A DNA stretch of 64,000 nt, from contig NZ_DASYGY010000001.1 in NCBI RefSeq assembly GCF_035999195.1, positions 60,951-124,950 of the forward strand, read 5' to 3'. Shown here one piece after another: positions 44,671 through 51,385 of the stretch. Source of the stretch: Pseudoxanthomonas sp. (GTDB lineage: Bacteria > Pseudomonadota > Gammaproteobacteria > Xanthomonadales > Xanthomonadaceae). Both the position numbers and the translations under genes were made by a program. The notes under the pieces are model-generated. The model saw only the letters and a program-made list of their open reading frames with translations. It made no database searches and had not been told where the DNA came from. How positions within the stretch are numbered: the first letter of the stretch is position 1; each line of letters starts with the position of its first letter.

Positions 44671-45354
44671 TCAGGATGCCGACTTGCCGATGCGCAGCAC
44701 GTAGTCGAGCGGGGCGGTGCCCAGGCCGGGCAGGTTCAGATAGAGGCCGTCGGACCCGATGGTCACGCTGTCCACGGTGGCGTCGACGTAGGTGTTGAGC
44801 GCGGTGGCCGTGCCGTCGCTGCCGATATGCGTGGCCTTGATCGTGTACGTCCCGGCGTCGGCGCGTTCACCGTTGGCCTTCAGGCCGTCCCAGGCGAATG
44901 CGGTCTCGCCCTTGCCGGTCGCGTCCACGTCGACGGTGTCGACGACGATCCCGCTGGCGTCCTTGATCTCGAAAGTCACCTTGCCGGCGCCCGGCGACAT
45001 CACCAGGCCGCTGGCGTTGCCGGTATCGGGCAGGGCGATCGATTCGGATGGCACCACCACCGAGTGGCCGACCAGCGCGGCGCCTTTCAGCACCTGGTCG
45101 CCGGTCAGTGCGGCAGTGAAACCGTTGACAGTGCCGTTGAGGTCGCTGATGCCCTGCACGGTGGAGAACTGCGCCAGCTGGGCGACGAACTCGCTGTTGG
45201 ACAGCGGTTTCAGCGGGTCCTGATTGCTGAGCTGCTCGGTCATCAGCCGCATGAAATCGGCTTGGCCCAGCGTATCGGCCTTCTTCGCCGTGGTCGCGGC
45301 GCCGGTGGTGCTGGTGTTGAGGGCGGCGAACGGATCGCCGTTGACAGTGGTCAT
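44671..45354 (-). CDS. flgD: hook assembly scaffold protein FlgD
   Basis: The 227-residue hook-cap protein is needed for FlgE polymerisation. The conserved N-terminal segment QADFMRLMTEQLSNQDPLKPLSNSEFVAQLAQFSTVQGI is present, followed by the FlgD Ig-like/tudor domains (VTFEIKDASGIVVDTVDVDATGKGETAFAWDGLKANGERADAGTY). The start lies 24 bp after flgC. The family is usually 220-230 residues. Confidence 0.96.
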   Translation of the reverse strand: MTTVNGDPFAALNTSTTGAATTAKKADTLGQADFMRLMTEQLSNQDPLKPLSNSEFVAQLAQFSTVQGISDLNGTVNGFTAALTGDQVLKGAALVGHSVVVPSESIALPDTGNASGLVMSPGAGKVTFEIKDASGIVVDTVDVDATGKGETAFAWDGLKANGERADAGTYTIKATHIGSDGTATALNTYVDATVDSVTIGSDGLYLNLPGLGTAPLDYVLRIGKSAS

Positions 45355-45378
45355 ATGCGGGCTCGGTCAGGGGGCGCG

Positions 45379-45786
45379 TCAGCGGCCCATCGTCAGGGTG
45401 GCCAGGGCGAGTTCCTTGGCCGTGTTCAGCACTTCCACACCGGCCTGGTAGCCGCGCGAGGCGGAGATCAGGTTGACCATCTGCGCGACCGGATCGACAT
45501 CCGGCGCATAGACGTAGCCATCGCCGTCGGCCATCGGATGGCCGGGCTCGTAGCGCTTGATCGGCGGTGCCTCACTCTGGGTGATCTCCTTCACCTGCAC
45601 CGAGGTCAGCGACCCGTCGCTGCGCAGCGGGCGTGCCTGGAAGATCGGTTCGATCGGCTTGTACACCGCTTCGGGCGAGGAGGCGATGGAATCGGCGTTG
45701 GACAGGTTGCTGGCGATGGTGTTCAGGCGCACCGACTGCGCCTGCAGCGCGGAGCCGGCGACGTCGAAGATCGGCAGGTTGCTCAT
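45379..45786 (-). CDS. flgC: flagellar proximal rod protein FlgC
   Basis: The 135-residue rod subunit has N-terminal MSNLPIFDVAGSALQAQSVRLNTIASNLSNADSI, central YEPGHPMADGDGYVYAPDVDPVAQMVNLISASRGYQAGVEVLNTAKELALATL. The terminal LTMGR ends the protein. It starts 11 bp after flgB, and both are co-transcribed from the sigma-54-type promoter upstream of flgB. Confidence 0.97.
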   Translation of the reverse strand: MSNLPIFDVAGSALQAQSVRLNTIASNLSNADSIASSPEAVYKPIEPIFQARPLRSDGSLTSVQVKEITQSEAPPIKRYEPGHPMADGDGYVYAPDVDPVAQMVNLISASRGYQAGVEVLNTAKELALATLTMGR

Positions 45787-45797
45787 GGCAGTCCCTC

Positions 45798-46184
45798 TTA
45801 CTGGCCGGTGATCGCGGTGAGCATGGTGCGCACCTTGGATTCGATGAAGCTGAGCGAGGCGCGGTATTCCAGCGCCGCGCGGCCGTAGGCGGCGCGCTCG
45901 GTGTCGGCATCCACGGTGTTGCCGTCCAGACTGGGCTGCACGCCCTCGCGCTCGAAGAGGCGCGGCGAGGCGTTCAACAGCGTCATGTGCTGCTCGTTCG
46001 TGCCCCGCAGCGGTGCGGCCTTGGCGGCGGCCTGTTCAAGCGCGGCCTGGAAGTCCAGGTCCTTGGCCTTGAAGTTGGGCGTGTCGGCGTTGGACAGGTT
46101 GCTGGCGATCAGCTGCATGCGCTGCTCACGCAGCGGCAGTGCCGCGGCATGGACGCCCAGGTAATTGGAGATGGGATTGGACAT
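45798..46184 (-). CDS. flgB: flagellar proximal rod protein FlgB
   Basis: The 128-residue proximal rod protein contains LGVHAAALPLREQRMQLIASNLSNADTPNFKAKDLDFQAAL and the C-terminal YRASLSFIESKVRTMLTAITGQ. It heads the flgBCDEF operon; a near-consensus sigma-54 promoter is 34-49 bp upstream of its ATG. Confidence 0.97.
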   Translation of the reverse strand: MSNPISNYLGVHAAALPLREQRMQLIASNLSNADTPNFKAKDLDFQAALEQAAAKAAPLRGTNEQHMTLLNASPRLFEREGVQPSLDGNTVDADTERAAYGRAALEYRASLSFIESKVRTMLTAITGQ

Positions 46185-46217
46185 GGCACCGCTCCGGCAG
46201 ACCGTTGCCGGGGCAGC

Positions 46218-46233
46218 TGCAAGGCGTGTGCCA
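46218..46233 (-). promoter_or_regulatory. sigma-54 promoter of flgBCDEF
   Basis: The minus strand reads TGGCACACGCCTTGCA, a full match to TGGCAC-N5-TTGCA. Confidence 0.85.
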
Positions 46234-46245
46234 GAACGCGCTTTT

Positions 46246-46296
46246 CCTTCTCCCTGCGATGCAGGGAGAAGGTGCCCGAAGGGCGGATGAGGGGCG
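46246..46296. repeat. CCTTCTCCCTGC palindromic repeat
   Basis: The inverted repeat CCTTCTCCCTGCGATGCAGG continues AGAAGG, then GTGCCCGAAGGGCGGATGAG. It is a short intergenic repeat between cheV and flgB; its hairpin could end the cheV transcript. Confidence 0.55.
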
Positions 46297-46298
46297 CT

Positions 46299-47270
46299 TT
46301 ACGCCGCCATTCGCGCGGAAACCACCTGGTTCAGCCGGAACAGCACGTGTTCGGCCAGTTCGTGCGGGCTGTACTTGGCCACGAAGGCGTTGGCGCCCAC
46401 GCGCTCGACCATGGCGTTGTTGAACACGCCCGACAGCGACGTGTGCAGCAGCACGTACAGGCCGGCCAGGCCCGGGTGGCGCCGGATTTCCGTCGTCAGG
46501 GTGTAGCCGTCCATGGCGGGCATCTCGATGTCGGAGATGACCATGGCGTAGCGCTCGGCCGGATTCTCGCCGGCCGCGTGCACCTGCAAGAGATGGTCCA
46601 GTGCCTGGCGGCCGTCCGAGAGCAGGGTGGCGGTGACGCCGAGCTGCTCCAGCACGCTGCGGATCTGCGAGCGGGCGACGCGGGAGTCGTCGACCACCAG
46701 CACCTGCATCGGCGGGGCATCGGCGGGCAGCGCCATCTCGGGCGCGAGGGTGGCATCCATGCGCGACTGGCAGATGTCGGCCAGCACGCTTTCCACGTCG
46801 ATCACCTGGATCAGCTCGCCCTGGAACCGCGTCACGGCGGTGAGGAAGCTGTTTTCCGCGCCCAGCTCCGGCGGCGGGTGGATGTCCTCGACCGCGATGT
46901 TGACGATGCGCTCCACGCCGCTGACCAGGAAGCCCTGCACGGAGCGGTTGAACTCGGTGACGACCAGGTAGTTGGGGGCGTTCTCGGGATTCGGGTCGCG
47001 CTCGGGGTGGCGGATGCTCAGGCCCAGGTCCAGCACCGGCACCGACCGTCCGCGCACGTCGGCCACGCCGACGAATTCGGTGGGCAGGCCGGGCAGCTGG
47101 AACAGGGACGGCCGGCGCAGGACTTCCTGCACCTTGAAGACGTTGACGCCAAAAAGCTGACGCCCGCCCAGGCGGAACAGGAGCAGGGCGAGGCGGTTGT
47201 GGCCGGCCAGGCGGGTGCGCTGGTCGATGCGGTTGAGCAGGTCCTGGGTCATGTTCAGCATATCGGCCAT
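46299..47270 (-). CDS. cheV: chemotaxis coupling protein CheV
   Basis: The 323-residue CheW-receiver fusion couples receptors to CheA. The CheW-like domain (about 20-165) has RQLFGVNVFKVQEVLRRPSLFQLPGLPTEFVGVADVRGRSVPVLDL. The receiver (about 185-315) has LVVDDSRVARSQ, acceptor Asp in MVISDIEMPAMDGY, and Lys in AFVAKYSP. The start is uncertain: ATG 47270 lacks a Shine-Dalgarno and lies inside a sigma-28-type promoter match (47260-47286), so ATG 47261 or 47252 may be used. It is placed between flgB and flgA, separated from flgA by the composite repeat element. Confidence 0.93.
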   Translation of the reverse strand: MADMLNMTQDLLNRIDQRTRLAGHNRLALLLFRLGGRQLFGVNVFKVQEVLRRPSLFQLPGLPTEFVGVADVRGRSVPVLDLGLSIRHPERDPNPENAPNYLVVTEFNRSVQGFLVSGVERIVNIAVEDIHPPPELGAENSFLTAVTRFQGELIQVIDVESVLADICQSRMDATLAPEMALPADAPPMQVLVVDDSRVARSQIRSVLEQLGVTATLLSDGRQALDHLLQVHAAGENPAERYAMVISDIEMPAMDGYTLTTEIRRHPGLAGLYVLLHTSLSGVFNNAMVERVGANAFVAKYSPHELAEHVLFRLNQVVSARMAA

Positions 47271-47286
47271 CGGGCAGGGGTCTTGA
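47260..47286 (-). promoter_or_regulatory. possible sigma-28-type promoter overlapping cheV start
   Basis: The minus strand reads TCAAGACC, 11 bp, GCCGATAT. The -10 element includes the codons after the first ATG of cheV, so either the start is further downstream or the match is fortuitous. Confidence 0.45.
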
Positions 47287-47326
47287 GCGGGAGAGACCAG
47301 CTAAACGCCACTCCCCCGCGATTGAA

Positions 47327-48078
47327 CCCCTCTCCCACCGGGAGAGGGGTTGGGGTGAGGGCCAACGAAGTCCGTCTCTTCGTTATCCATGGGGTGCCAC
47401 AACGTCCGCCGTGGCTTTGGGCTCCATGGCTTGGCGGGAGGCGCCTTCCATGTCTCGAACATGGCGCCGCTCGCCGCGGAGGCGTCCCTTTCTTTGCGTC
47501 GTGCAAAGAAAGGAACCAAAGAAACACGCCCCAGGCGGCACGCCCTGCGCTGCGCGCAGGGTTCGCGAGCGGGCCGGGAATTTTCGTATGGCACATCCCT
47601 GTGCCATACGAAAACGCCGTCATCCATGACGGCGCCCTTCGGGTTTTACCCGGCCCACTCGCCGTGCCTCATGGGGACCCGAAACACAGGAGCAGCCGCG
47701 GCGCGTCGGCTTTGGCTCTCGGGCCCCCTGAGGTCCGGCAGTCCCGGCGGGTAAAACCCCGAAGGGGCGGCGCACAGGACGTGCGCCGTTTTCGTACGGG
47801 GCAGGATGCCCCGCACGAAAATTCCCGTCGGGACTGCGCACCCGCCGCGCAGCGGCGGGCGGACCGCCGGGGTGTGTTTTCTTTTGCCTACTTTTCTTTG
47901 CACAAGCAAAGAAAAGTAGGGCCTCCGCGGCGAGCGGCACCATGCCTGAGTAAAAGAAGATCCATCCCGCAAGGCCAGCGAACCAAAGGCTCGTCGCGGA
48001 TGTGGTGCTGCCAGGGGCGGCCTGAGGATACGGTTTCCGTTGCCCCTCACCCCAACCCCTCTCCCCCAGGGAGAGGGG
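47327..48078. repeat. composite palindromic element, copy 2 (752 bp, cheV-flgA gap)
   Basis: It has the same structure as copy 1 (41709-42498) but is inverted. Terminal repeats are CCCCTCTCCC..GGGAGAGGGG plus TTGGGGTGAGGG at the left, and the complement at the right. The internal hairpins are at 47486-47513 (CTTTCTTTGC...GCAAAGAAAG), 47580-47613, 47613-47632, 47788-47824 and 47892-47917. The right end stops 9 bp before the flgA sigma-54 promoter. No credible gene is inside. Confidence 0.8.
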
Positions 48079-48087
48079 CTTTATCGC

Positions 48088-48103
48088 TGGCACATCCCTT
48101 GCA
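48088..48103 (+). promoter_or_regulatory. sigma-54 promoter of flgA
   Basis: TGGCACATCCCTTGCA is a full match to TGGCAC-N5-TTGCA, 33 bp before the flgA ATG. Confidence 0.88.
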
Positions 48104-48136
48104 ACCTCCCCGCCGATGAACCGACGGAGCCCCCCC

Positions 48137-48784
48137 ATGCTGCTGCGCCTCACCTTCGCCCTGATCGGCGCCCTGACCGCATGCAGCGTGCTGGCCGCCG
48201 ACTTCCAGCCGGTGGACAGCATCAAGGCCGCGGCGATCGGTGCGCTGCCGGACGGCAGCGAAGCCGAGGCCACGCTCGACCCCGCCCTTCGTCTGCCCCG
48301 ATGCAGTGCCGCCCTGGTCGCACGCGTGCAGGGCAGCAACAGCGTGGAAGTCGGCTGTCCGGATGGCTGGCGCCTGTTCGTGCCGGTGCGCGTGCGCCGC
48401 AGCCAGACCGTGCTGGTGCTGGCGCGGGGGATCGCGCCGGGCGAAACCATCACCGCCGACGCCTTCGTCGCCGAGCGTCGCGACGCCTCGCGTATCGTCG
48501 GTGCCGCCGTGGCCGATCCGGCCCAGGCCGTCGGCCGGGTCGCGCGGCGCATGCTGTCGGCCGGCGCCGTGCTGGCGTCGACCGACCTGGTCGCCCAGCG
48601 GCTGATCCGGCGCGGCGACAACGTGGCGCTGGTGTCCCGCCGCGGCGGGGTGGAGGTGAGGGTGGCCGGCAAGGCGCTCGCCGACGGCGGCGAGAACGAG
48701 CGGGTCACCGTGGAAAACCTGTCCTCGCGCCGCGTGGTGCAGGGCGTGGTGGGGCCGGGCGGCGACGTCTGGGTCAGCCGATGA
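48137..48784 (+). CDS. flgA: flagellar P-ring assembly chaperone FlgA
   Basis: The 215-residue periplasmic chaperone for FlgI has a signal peptide (MLLRLTFALIGALTACSVLAA). The FlgA/SAF domain follows: RCSAALVARVQGSNSVEVGCPDGWRLFVPVRVRR, LARGIAPGETITADAFVAERRDASRI, and the C-terminal KALADGGENERVTVENLSSRRVVQGVV. ATG 48137 is preferred because GGAG lies 7 bp upstream and the signal peptide then begins cleanly; ATG 48116 is an alternative. A sigma-54 promoter is just upstream. Confidence 0.93.
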   Translation: MLLRLTFALIGALTACSVLAADFQPVDSIKAAAIGALPDGSEAEATLDPALRLPRCSAALVARVQGSNSVEVGCPDGWRLFVPVRVRRSQTVLVLARGIAPGETITADAFVAERRDASRIVGAAVADPAQAVGRVARRMLSAGAVLASTDLVAQRLIRRGDNVALVSRRGGVEVRVAGKALADGGENERVTVENLSSRRVVQGVVGPGGDVWVSR

Positions 48785-48893
48785 AAAAAAATGCGAACGG
48801 CCCTCAAGTTGCACCGGGGGTGGCCGATACCGAACACGAGTGGAAGCGGACCGGGCACAATCCGGGCCTTCTTCGGAGTGTGGCCTCCGTCAC

Positions 48894-48920
48894 TAAAGTC
48901 GGACAGGCCGCGGCCGATAA
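48894..48920 (+). promoter_or_regulatory. sigma-28 (FliA) promoter of flgM
   Basis: TAAAGTCG, 11 bp, GCCGATAA: near-perfect match to the FliA consensus, 30 bp before the flgM ATG. This fits the class III autoregulation of the anti-sigma factor. Confidence 0.9.
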
Positions 48921-48950
48921 CTCCTATGAACCCTGTGACAGGTGAATGAC

Positions 48951-49259
48951 ATGAGCCAGAAAATCGAAGGCACTCCCCCTGCCGCCGTACGCACCACCGG
49001 CCCCGTTGGCGGCCGTGTTGCACCGGCGGGTGCCGAACGTTCGCGGCCGGTGGAAGCCAGCGCCGGCGGCGACAGCCTGCGCCTGACCGGTGAGGCCGCC
49101 AGCCTGCAGGCGATGCAGCGCGAGCTGTCCAACGCGCCGGCGATCAACGAAGCCCGCGTGCAGGCGGTGCGTGAAGCCCTGCAGGCCGGCACGTACAAGG
49201 TCAATGCCGAGGCGATCGCCGACGGCATGCTGGGCCTGGAAGACCAGTTGGGCGGTTGA
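48951..49259 (+). CDS. flgM: anti-sigma-28 factor FlgM
   Basis: The 102-residue protein holds FliA inactive until it is exported through the completed hook. The disordered N-terminal half precedes the sigma-binding helices (NAPAINEARVQAVREALQAGTYKVNAEAIADGMLGLEDQL), the conserved FlgM C-terminal motif. ATG 48951 with AGGTGA 5 bp upstream is chosen. It is transcribed from an excellent sigma-28 promoter and followed by flgN 5 bp later. Confidence 0.95.
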   Translation: MSQKIEGTPPAAVRTTGPVGGRVAPAGAERSRPVEASAGGDSLRLTGEAASLQAMQRELSNAPAINEARVQAVREALQAGTYKVNAEAIADGMLGLEDQLGG

Positions 49260-49264
49260 GCGCC

Positions 49265-49609
49265 ATGACCCACGCGTCCCTCCAGCGACTGTCCGCGGCC
49301 CTGGAAGGGGAGCGGTGCGCCATCGTCGAGCACGACGTGGAGGCGCTGGTGCGCTGCACGCAGGACAAGCTGGATGCCCTGCGCGCGCTGGAAACCGCCG
49401 CGGCCGGCTTCGGGTTTCCCGAAGAGCTGCGCGAACAGCTGGCCGGGCTGGCCGAAAAGAACCATGCCAACGGCATCCTGCTGGCGCGGCGCCGTCGCGA
49501 AGTGAACTGGGCGCTCCGCCACCTGGGCCGCACCGAGAGCCACGGCGCCTACGATGCGCAGGGGCAGACCTCCTCGACGGCCGCACCGCGTCCGCTCGCG
49601 GTCGCCTGA
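49265..49609 (+). CDS. flgN: flagellar export chaperone FlgN
   Basis: The 114-residue helical protein is in the FlgN position after flgM. It contains LQRLSAALEGERCAIVEHDVEALVRCTQDKLDALRALE and EKNHANGILLARRRREVNWALRHLGRTES, the conserved FlgN helices with the NG.ll...r...L pattern. It should chaperone FlgK and FlgL for export. The ATG at 49265 is used; a TTG at 49256 overlaps the flgM stop. Confidence 0.88.
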   Translation: MTHASLQRLSAALEGERCAIVEHDVEALVRCTQDKLDALRALETAAAGFGFPEELREQLAGLAEKNHANGILLARRRREVNWALRHLGRTESHGAYDAQGQTSSTAAPRPLAVA

Positions 49610-49614
49610 GCCCG

Positions 49615-50949
49615 GTGCCCGATCCGCAAACTGCGACACCGCACCTTGCCGCCCCTGCGGCCGCGCCGGATACTGGCGCCCCGTCGCCGCCACCCGATGC
49701 ATCCGTGGCCACAGTCCCGCCCCTGAGCCCGTCCTCCGCCGCCTGCGCCGCGGACGATATTCCGACCTTCGCCGACCTCAAGGCGCTGGCCGAGCTGATG
49801 GACGACGGTTACCTGCTCTGCCGGGGCGATGCGCGTCCGCTGCACGCCAACGCGGCGGCACGCGCCCTGGTCAACGACGAAGCCGATCCGCTGGCCGCCC
49901 TGTCGCGGCTGTTGCCGGCGGATGCGATCCGCACCGCGCACGAAACCGGGCGCTGGAACACCGACCTGACGCTCGACGACGGCCTGGTGCTGCAGGTGCG
50001 CGCGTATTTCCACGACAGTCCAGGCGGCGGTTACTGCATGGTGGTCTTCCACGATGTCAGCGAGGCGCATGCGCGCCAGCAGGAACTGCAGCGCCGCCAC
50101 GCCCAGCTCCGGCAGACGCTGGTACGGCTGGCCGGCGCCCAGGAACAACTGGTGCAGTCGGAGAAGATGGCGTCGATCGGCCAGCTGGCCGCCGGCGTGG
50201 CGCACGAGATCAACAACCCGATCGGCTACGTGCATTCCAACCTCGGCTCGCTGCAGGAATACCTTCACAGCCTGTTCTCGCTGATCGAGGTCTACGAGCG
50301 CGCATTGCGCCTGCCCGACCCGAAGGCGATGCTGCCCGAGATCGAAGACCTGCGGGCGCGCGCCGACATCGACTTCATCACCGGCGACCTGCCGCAGCTG
50401 ATGTCCGAATCGCGCGAGGGCATCGAGCGCGTCACCGCCATCGTGCGCAACCTCAAGGACTTCTCGTACTCCGGTCGCGACGACAGCTGGAAATCCGCCG
50501 ACCTGCACGCCGGTCTGGATTCCACCATCAACATTATCTGGAACGAGCTGAAGTACAAGGTCACGCTGGAAAAGCACTACGGCAAGCTGCCGCTGGTGCA
50601 GTGCCGGCCGTCGGAATTGAACCAGGTGTTCATGAACATCCTGCTCAACGCCAGCCACGCCATCGACGAGCGCGGCACGATCCACGTCACCACCGGCGTG
50701 GACGGCGACGAGGTCTGGGTGGAGATCCAGGACAGTGGCCACGGCATCCCGGAGGAGATCCTGCAGCGCATCTTCGATCCGTTCTTCACCACCAAGCCGG
50801 TCGGCAGCGGCACCGGCCTGGGCCTGTCGATCTCCTACGGCATCGTCAAGAAGCACAACGGCCGCATCGAAGTGCGCAACGTGCCCGATGCCGGTGCCTG
50901 TTTCCGGATCACCCTGCCGATCCGGCAGCCGGGTCTCGACGCGGCGTAA
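49615..50949 (+). CDS. soluble PAS-domain histidine kinase downstream of flgMN
   Basis: The 444-residue kinase has an Ala/Pro-rich N-terminus of about 45 residues and a PAS domain (ADLKALAELMDDGYLLCRGDARPLHANAAARALV). A coiled coil leads to H197 in LAAGVAHEINNPIGYVHSN, the NtrB/AtoS-like H-box. N- and G-boxes follow (FMNILLNASHAI, DSGHGIPEEI, GTGLGLSISYGIVKKH). The start GTG 49615 is 5 bp after flgN and poorly supported by a Shine-Dalgarno; ATG 49798 is possible. Its place suggests sigma-28 control and a motility-linked signal; the response regulator is not adjacent. Confidence 0.85.
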   Translation: MPDPQTATPHLAAPAAAPDTGAPSPPPDASVATVPPLSPSSAACAADDIPTFADLKALAELMDDGYLLCRGDARPLHANAAARALVNDEADPLAALSRLLPADAIRTAHETGRWNTDLTLDDGLVLQVRAYFHDSPGGGYCMVVFHDVSEAHARQQELQRRHAQLRQTLVRLAGAQEQLVQSEKMASIGQLAAGVAHEINNPIGYVHSNLGSLQEYLHSLFSLIEVYERALRLPDPKAMLPEIEDLRARADIDFITGDLPQLMSESREGIERVTAIVRNLKDFSYSGRDDSWKSADLHAGLDSTINIIWNELKYKVTLEKHYGKLPLVQCRPSELNQVFMNILLNASHAIDERGTIHVTTGVDGDEVWVEIQDSGHGIPEEILQRIFDPFFTTKPVGSGTGLGLSISYGIVKKHNGRIEVRNVPDAGACFRITLPIRQPGLDAA

Positions 50950-50963
50950 GTGGTCTGATCCTC

Positions 50964-51093
50964 GTGGGAGCGACGTAAGTCGCGATCAGGGAGTTCGGTT
51001 GTTCTGAAGCTGGATCCGTGCGACTGACGGTGGTCGCATCCGGAGGCTGCCCGATGACTTGGTTTCCGCGTTCGCGACTCACGTCGCTCCCAC
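50964..51093. repeat. REPIN, GTGGGAGCGACG variant (site 5)
   Basis: Facing REP copies (GTGGGAGCGACGTAAGTCG at the left, complement at 51073-51093) lie between the convergent kinase and GIY-YIG genes. Confidence 0.8.
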
Positions 51094-51112
51094 ATCGACA
51101 CCCCAATCGGCA

Positions 51113-51385
51113 TCAGCAGGACTCGAAGAACCCCAGCTTCTTCGCCCGAGGCAAGCGCTTCAGTTGCGCTTCCGCCCGCGAGGCCGCGCTGCGGTCCGGA
51201 TAGCCACGACTCGCCAGCACGCGCACCGGCGGATTCGCGCGTGTGTATTTGGCGCCGGTGCCGGCGACGTGCGCGGCATAGCGCGCCTCCAGGCGATTGG
51301 TGATGCCGGCGTAGTACGTGCCGTTGCGGCATTCCAGCAGGTACAGGCACCAGCCTCCGGACGGCGGCGCGGCGGCGTCAGGCAT
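51113..51385 (-). CDS. GIY-YIG nuclease superfamily protein
   Basis: The 90-residue single-domain protein has CLYLLECRNGTYYAGITNRLEARYAAHVAGTGAKYTRANPPV. YLL and YYAGIT stand for GIY-YIG, and the conserved Arg and Glu (AEAQLKRL) are present. It resembles the YhbQ/UPF0213 type of small GIY-YIG protein, whose cellular role is not firmly established. Its start overlaps the end of the GGDEF-EAL-REC gene by 8 bp, so it is co-transcribed with it. Confidence 0.88.
   Translation of the reverse strand: MPDAAAPPSGGWCLYLLECRNGTYYAGITNRLEARYAAHVAGTGAKYTRANPPVRVLASRGYPDRSAASRAEAQLKRLPRAKKLGFFESC

Noticed and set aside
45633..48119. 828-codon plus-strand frame spanning cheV, flgB and the repeat element
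   Set aside because: It crosses known minus-strand genes and the palindromic repeat; no protein family features.
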